Shown piece by piece: positions 6,098-6,230 of a stretch of DNA of 6,230 nt (within the stretch, counting starts at the first letter, position 1; each line of letters opens with the position of its first letter). The notes below the pieces were generated by a model. The model ran no database searches. It was not told the origin of the DNA and saw only the letters and a program-made list of their open reading frames with translations. This stretch comes from Candidatus Latescibacterota bacterium (GTDB lineage Bacteria; Latescibacterota; UBA2968; GCA-2709665), in the NCBI GenBank assembly GCA_030746455.1, contig JASLMQ010000582.1, forward strand, positions 1-6,230, in the 5' to 3' direction. The position numbers and the translations under genes are program-made.

Positions 6098-6230
6098 TGT
6101 CTCGTCCCGGAAATAGATTTACATAATCGTTCGATCTTCTGAAGGATCGACTCGGGTGTCGCGGTCCACTGGAAAGGGTTGGCGCTCGCGTTGTAGTGCT
6201 CGGTGAAGGTTTCGATCTTCTCGATGAGTT
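6094..6230 (-). mobile_element. C-terminal fragment of an IS630-family transposase (runs off the window)
   Basis: The minus strand codes for the last 44 residues and stop (TAG) of a transposase. It contains FTEHYNASANPFQWTATPES and then ILQKIERLCKSISGTRH. The H-Y-N-x-x-A-x-P-F-x-W-T motif followed by a short basic tail ending in S-G-T-x-H is characteristic of the C-terminus of IS630-family DDE transposases, which belong to the IS630/Tc1/mariner group and move by cut and paste into TA dinucleotides. The catalytic DDE residues lie upstream, outside the window, so intactness cannot be judged. The stop lies 7 bp before the GTG of the adjacent Ig/dockerin frame and coincides with a CTAG, so the element probably ends here. 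Confidence 0.85.

Overview
The window is GC-rich (judged by eye). It is dominated by two large minus-strand genes for extracellular or surface modular proteins, read from high to low coordinates. The module set is a FlgD-like/type IX secretion (T9SS) C-terminal tail with the LLQNHPNPFNPST motif, dockerins, a cohesin-like domain, a PKD domain, and NHL repeats with the GDGGPAT...NHRVRKVD pattern. This points to a bacterium of the FCB superphylum or a related candidate phylum with large modular secretomes. That is an inference from domain style; the window holds no phylogenetic marker.

Layout from right to left, in the direction of transcription. Positions 6094-6230 hold the last 44 codons of an IS630-family transposase, and the element seems to end at a CTAG at 6094-6097. 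Directly behind it begins a 730-codon reading frame (3894-6086). It has three tandem Ig-like repeats preceded by a shorter degenerate one, a type I dockerin, and a T9SS sorting tail. It has no signal peptide and its frame runs open into the IS, so I read it as the 3' part of a gene cut by the insertion. After 64 bp comes a complete secreted protein of 1089 residues (560-3829): signal peptide, cohesin-like domain, PKD domain, two six-bladed NHL propellers, and a C-terminal dockerin.

Positions 1-559 contain no intact gene I can recognise. They hold relics: a possible 3' tail of an IS200/IS605-type tnpB with a strong GAAA-capped hairpin (85-116), two interleaved inverted repeats (130-161), a tRNA anticodon-arm-like stretch (178-202), and a short vestige resembling the end of a SpoIIE/RsbU-type PP2C phosphatase (363-431). 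The two cell-surface genes are therefore flanked by mobile-element debris on both sides.

How they may work together (inference): both proteins carry dockerins and one carries a cohesin-like module, so they could take part in non-cellulosomal cohesin-dockerin assembly at the cell surface. Only the Ig/dockerin protein has a recognisable T9SS tail. I see no catalytic domain in either. No new defence or catalytic system is evident; the interest lies in domain architecture, repeat evolution and the IS boundary.
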